Source: DYRB01 sp041307765 (GTDB lineage Bacteria; Pseudomonadota; Gammaproteobacteria; Chromatiales; Chromatiaceae). Taken from it: a stretch of 8,995 nucleotides of DNA. Where the stretch lies: the NCBI GenBank assembly GCA_041307765.1, contig JBFZCW010000312.1, forward strand, positions 1 through 8,995. The letters are read 5' to 3'. The notes below the pieces were generated by a model, which worked only from the letters and a program-made list of their open reading frames with translations, did not search any database and had not been told where the DNA came from. A program made the position numbers and the translations under genes. Below, in pieces: positions 6,201 through 8,995 of the stretch (position 1 is the stretch's first letter; every line of letters starts with the position of its first letter).

Positions 6201-7402
6201 TGGGCCGGCGCGCTTGTCGCGGCGACGGCCGGGGCCTCCAGCGCCAGGCCCTTGCCCTGCTCGGCCAGGCGGGCCAGCCGGCGCTTGCCCTCCTCGACCG
6301 CCTCGCGGATCTCCGCCGCGTTGGCCGTGCTCTGCTTGCGCATCTCCTCGATGATCTCGTGGGAGCGCTCCTGCCAGGTCACGACAGAGTCCACCAGTTT
6401 CTTGATGGCGTCGGCGCGGATGGTCGGGCCATAGCCGGCCTTGACCGCGGCCTCCTGCACCTTGCCGCCAATCTCCGCCAGGACCTCCAGGGACTGGCTC
6501 ACACCCTCCTTCATGGCCTCGATGGTCTCGGTCCCCTCGTGCAGCCCAAACATCCCGGTGAAGGACGCGGACAGGGCGGTGAGCACGACCTCGTTGGTGC
6601 TGAAGAAGCTCACCGCCTGGGCATAGACCCGCTCCTTGGCGTTGGTGGTCTGGAGCAGCCGGGCCATGACGACCTCGGAGGTGTTGTAGGACACCGTCAG
6701 GTTGTCCGACAGGTCCTTCGCGATCTGGTAGCGCTTCTCCTCCGTCTGGAGGGCGCGGACCTTCTCGTCCCGGGTCATCTCCAGCTTGGCGCGCTCGGCC
6801 GGCTCGGTCCCGCTGAAGCCCTCCACCACCTTCATGGCCTCGCCCACCGCGGCCTTGGCGGCGTCGAGCCGCGCCTCGGCGGTCTCGAGCACTTCGAGGG
6901 CAAGGACCTCGGACTGCTTGAGGGCGCCGCGGAAATCCTGGTAGGCCTCCAGGATCCTCTGCTCGCGCTGGATCTGGTCGTTGGTGGCAGTGGTGACCGT
7001 GAGGTAGGTCCCCTTGATCTTGTCGAAGCGGGAGGCGATATCCCCGCGGCGGACCTTCATCCAGACGTTGCCTAGGCGCTCGAAGGTATCGATGCGTCCG
7101 TCCTGGATCTGATCGACCATGGACTTGGCATCGTCGCGGATGCTGTTGAAGGCGTTGGTGATCTCCTCGTAGCGCTCGCCGATGTCCATGGCCTGGACCT
7201 GCTGGCGCACCACCTCGTTGAAGAGCGACGCCTGGCTCAGGGTGCGGGCGATGGCCGCCACGCGGCCCTCGTCCAGGGCGGAGATCTGGTTGAGCAGGGC
7301 CACGATGGGCTCCTCGTGGGTCCTGGCGTCCTGGGGGACCAGGCCGAGGTCGTGGAGGCCGTTCATGGCCTTGTCCAGGTACTGCATGGGGGTCGTGGTC
7401 AT
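6197..7402 (-). CDS. All-helical TelA-like protein, first gene of the operon
   Basis: This 401-residue protein is almost wholly predicted helix, with no signal peptide, membrane segment or catalytic motif that I can see. Its layout resembles the TelA/toxic-anion-resistance family: an N-terminal helical part (FNSIRDDAKSMVDQIQDGRI, about 86-104), long middle helices with repeated Gln/Glu/Ala spacing, an SDNLTVSYNTSEVVMARLLQ segment (about 232-251), and a C-terminal helix with ERSHEIIEEMRKQ before an Ala/Pro-rich end. Similar proteins may be labelled cell surface protein in databases, a name without support here. Family assignment is tentative. I chose the ATG at 7402, with GGAG five bases ahead (7408-7411), over an upstream in-frame start at 7471 that would add 23 unconserved-looking residues. 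TelA-type proteins are linked to tellurite and envelope stress, but their biochemical role is unclear. Its stop overlaps the next gene by four bases. Confidence 0.75.
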   Translation of the reverse strand: MTTTPMQYLDKAMNGLHDLGLVPQDARTHEEPIVALLNQISALDEGRVAAIARTLSQASLFNEVVRQQVQAMDIGERYEEITNAFNSIRDDAKSMVDQIQDGRIDTFERLGNVWMKVRRGDIASRFDKIKGTYLTVTTATNDQIQREQRILEAYQDFRGALKQSEVLALEVLETAEARLDAAKAAVGEAMKVVEGFSGTEPAERAKLEMTRDEKVRALQTEEKRYQIAKDLSDNLTVSYNTSEVVMARLLQTTNAKERVYAQAVSFFSTNEVVLTALSASFTGMFGLHEGTETIEAMKEGVSQSLEVLAEIGGKVQEAAVKAGYGPTIRADAIKKLVDSVVTWQERSHEIIEEMRKQSTANAAEIREAVEEGKRRLARLAEQGKGLALEAPAVAATSAPAQ

Positions 7403-7517
7403 GGTGTCTCCGTCTTTGCCTTCGATAGTGATGGGCTTGTGTCGCAACGGCGTCGGTGACAGGCAGAGCAACGGAGACCTTTCTCGGCGATGCTCCCCGA
7501 CCGAGTGCGGAAGGCCG

Positions 7518-7715
7518 TCAATCGCCGTGGAACGCCTCGTCGACTTCCTCGTCCGGGGCGTGCGCCTCGTCGTTCTGCTCGGCCCGATCTTCGATCGGGA
7601 CTAGCCGGGCTATGGGCATGCCACCCCGGGCAATGATGATCTCCTCTCCCGCCCGCGCCCGGTCGATCAGCTCGGCAAGGTGATGGGAGGCATACTCGGG
7701 AGTCACGGTCTGCAT
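7518..7715 (-). CDS. Phd/YefM-family antitoxin, no toxin partner seen
   Basis: A 65-residue protein beginning MQTVTPEYASHHLAELIDRA and continuing GEEIIIARGGMPIARLVPI. This is the standard N-terminal DNA-binding fold of Phd/YefM antitoxins: a strand, a helix with LxxLIDRA, then two strands carrying ARxGxPIARLVP. The C-terminal toxin-binding part is short and acidic (EDRAEQNDEAHAPDEEVDEAFHGD). It keeps the usual final EE...AFHG helix but lacks the GRV..ADDFD-like stretch commonly seen before it. Normally a PIN-domain or RelE-type toxin follows within a few bases. Here the next 115 bases, up to the TelA-like gene, hold no toxin, so it is an orphan or a decayed pair. The ribosome site is weak. 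Such proteins repress their own promoters and might cross-neutralise other toxins, which is inference. Confidence 0.8.
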   Translation of the reverse strand: MQTVTPEYASHHLAELIDRARAGEEIIIARGGMPIARLVPIEDRAEQNDEAHAPDEEVDEAFHGD

Positions 7716-8025
7716 GGGTGTCGGTCTCTGTTAGGTTCTTTGGCTAGCCGCCGCACGGGACCGGCGCGGCTGCCCTGGGTCGAGGGCTCGACCGGCAAGG
7801 TGACCATTCGAGCTGCTGAGCGTCGCACCATCGCGGGCGACTGGCGAAAGATAGCCCAACTGCCGGCAAATGGCTTCTTGGGTCGTGAATGGAATTGGTC
7901 AAGGTTCCAACTCCACAGCACAGGTCCAGAGGTGTAAAGTCTCGGGTCGCCGCCCACCGTCCACCCGAAGCCCTTGGCGGGCGGGGCAGCACATACCCAG
8001 TCACCAACGGAGCTCCGGAGGCCAA
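7716..8025. other. Divergent intergenic region ahead of trpB2
   Basis: I see no gene in these 310 bases. A short plus-strand frame across 7680-7937 has no recognisable content. The region lies between the divergent antitoxin gene and trpB2, so it should hold both promoters. No convincing -35/-10 pair was found. It contains a tight hairpin at 7778-7793 and an imperfect inverted repeat (GGAATTGG at 7891-7898, CCAACTCC at 7907-7914, one mismatch). The trpB2 ribosome site GGAGG is at 8017-8021. Confidence 0.5.
7778..7793. repeat. 7-bp perfect inverted repeat
   Basis: GGTCGAG and CTCGACC flank two G. As DNA this is a symmetrical site that a dimeric regulator could bind; as RNA the two-base loop is too tight for the full stem. 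It is 63 bases upstream of the antitoxin ATG. Antitoxins of this type bind palindromes near their own promoters, so it is a candidate operator, without direct support. Confidence 0.35.
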
Positions 8026-8995
8026 ATGAGCGATGCCGTCAAGTACCTGCTCGGCGAGCAGGACATACCTAAGTCCTGGTACAACATCAACGCCGACCTG
8101 CCGGTGCCCCTGGACCCCGTGCTGCACCCCGGAACCAAGCAGCCCATAGGCCCGGACGACCTGGCCGTGATCTTCCCCCGCGCGGTCATCGAGCAGGAGA
8201 TGAGCCCGGTCCGCGACATCGAGATCCCGGAGCCCGTGCGCGACGTCTACCGCCAGTGGCGCCCCTCCCCCCTATTCCGAGCCCGGCGCCTGGAGAAGGC
8301 CCTCAACACCCCGGCCAAGATCTATTACAAGTACGAGGGCGTCAGCCCGGCCGGAAGCCACAAGCCCAACACCGCCATCCCCCAGGCCTTCTACAACAAA
8401 GAGGAGGGGGTCAAACGCATCACCACCGAGACCGGGGCTGGCCAGTGGGGCTCGTCTCTGGCGCTTGCCGGGGCCTTCTTCGGGCTCGAGATCGTCGTGT
8501 ACATGGTCAAGGTGAGCTTCCAGCAAAAGCCCTATCGGCGCGCCTTCATGGAGACCTTCGGCGCCCAATGCATCGCGAGCCCCAGCGACACCACCCAGTC
8601 CGGACGCGCCGTCTTGGCGGGTCACCCGGACAGCACCGGGAGCCTGGGGATCGCCATCAGCGAGGCCGTGGAGATGGCCGCCCAGCGCGACGACACCAAG
8701 TACGCCCTGGGCAGCGTGCTCAACCACGTCCTGCTGCACCAGACCGTCACTGGAATCGAGGCGATGCGTCAGATGGACATGGCGGGCGACTACCCGGACA
8801 TGGTGATCGGCTGCACCGGCGGCGGCAGCAATTTCGCTGGCCTGGCCTTCCCCTTCCTCGGCAAGCAACTGCGTGAGGGCGGCAACACACAGTTCATCGC
8901 CGTGGAGCCCTCGGCCTGCCCGACCCTGACCAAGGGGCTCTTCGCCTACGACTTCGGCGATACGGCTCATCTGACCCCGTTGGTCAAGATGTATA
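8026..8995 (+). CDS. trpB2: Tryptophan synthase beta chain, TrpB2 type, partial
   Basis: The first 323 residues are present; the gene runs off the right edge. This PLP enzyme condenses indole with serine to make tryptophan. The lysine that binds PLP is Lys113 in SHKPNTA, the catalytic Glu is Glu135 in TETGAGQWG, and the phosphate-binding loop is GCTGGGSN at 262-269. The extended N-terminus (KYLLGEQDIPKSWYNINADL), the WRPSPLFRARRLE substrate segment and the inserted VSFQQKPYRRAFMETFGA region mark the TrpB2 class rather than the shorter TrpB1 that pairs with TrpA. TrpB2 proteins usually have about 450 residues and often act without TrpA, salvaging indole. No trp gene is visible beside it. The start is set by GGAGG at 8017-8021, four bases before the ATG. 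Only the class assignment and the missing C-terminus leave doubt. Confidence 0.95.
   Translation, partial: MSDAVKYLLGEQDIPKSWYNINADLPVPLDPVLHPGTKQPIGPDDLAVIFPRAVIEQEMSPVRDIEIPEPVRDVYRQWRPSPLFRARRLEKALNTPAKIYYKYEGVSPAGSHKPNTAIPQAFYNKEEGVKRITTETGAGQWGSSLALAGAFFGLEIVVYMVKVSFQQKPYRRAFMETFGAQCIASPSDTTQSGRAVLAGHPDSTGSLGIAISEAVEMAAQRDDTKYALGSVLNHVLLHQTVTGIEAMRQMDMAGDYPDMVIGCTGGGSNFAGLAFPFLGKQLREGGNTQFIAVEPSACPTLTKGLFAYDFGDTAHLTPLVKMY

Noticed and set aside
5163..6434. Plus-strand open frame of 423 codons opposite the membrane-protein gene
   Set aside because: No recognisable domain and GC-driven composition. It spans the boundaries of three well-supported minus-strand genes, so it is a shadow.
6128..7075. 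Plus-strand open frame of 315 codons with many His/Leu/Gly
   Set aside because: Antisense shadow of the TelA-like gene; low-complexity composition and no ribosome site or family match.
8272..8970. Minus-strand open frame of 232 codons
   Set aside because: Antisense of trpB2, whose plus-strand frame has the PLP lysine, catalytic Glu and phosphate loop and is open to the window edge.
1..8995. CRISPR array, tRNA, rRNA or complete insertion sequence
   Set aside because: I saw no regularly spaced direct repeats, no tRNA or rRNA signatures and no transposase frame with terminal repeats.

Overview
The window is GC-rich, with tightly packed, Shine-Dalgarno-led genes. It looks like a chromosomal segment of a proteobacterium. 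The catalase-peroxidase, the persulfide dioxygenase-type hydrolase and the TrpB2-type enzyme fit a gammaproteobacterium, possibly a Chromatiales-like sulfur oxidiser. That placement is a guess from family resemblance; no rRNA, tRNA or marker gene is present to settle it.

Left part (1-2940). The 5' end of a metallo-beta-lactamase-fold hydrolase of the persulfide dioxygenase (ETHE1-like) type runs leftwards off the window. Upstream of it lie about 240 bases without a gene, holding two adjacent palindromes and a strong 10-bp stem-loop. Next, on the same strand, is a full-length katG (bifunctional catalase-peroxidase). Between katG and its probable promoter sits the wreck of a second, unrelated catalase: a short piece of a monofunctional haem catalase whose frame runs into the katG start. 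Just ahead of it, in an AT-rich island, is a four-part element spaced like an OxyR binding site.

Middle part (2933-3786). This is a gene graveyard. It holds a TonB C-terminal-like fragment on the minus strand. On the plus strand it holds a RES-domain toxin broken by a frameshift and a stop codon, with a possible scrap of its antitoxin. The remaining 240 bases or so hold only inverted repeats.

Right part (3787-7402, minus strand). A compact three-gene operon encodes an all-helical TelA-like protein, a single-pass membrane protein with a conserved cytoplasmic region and a putative periplasmic domain, and a long coiled-coil protein with a glycine-rich tail. The first two genes overlap by ATGA and the third follows closely. 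They probably form one membrane-linked assembly of unknown function, and this is the most likely under-described system in the window.

Far right (7518-8995). An orphan Phd/YefM-type antitoxin gene without a visible toxin lies upstream of the operon. After a 310-base gap, a divergent gene for TrpB2-type tryptophan synthase beta chain starts and runs off the right edge.
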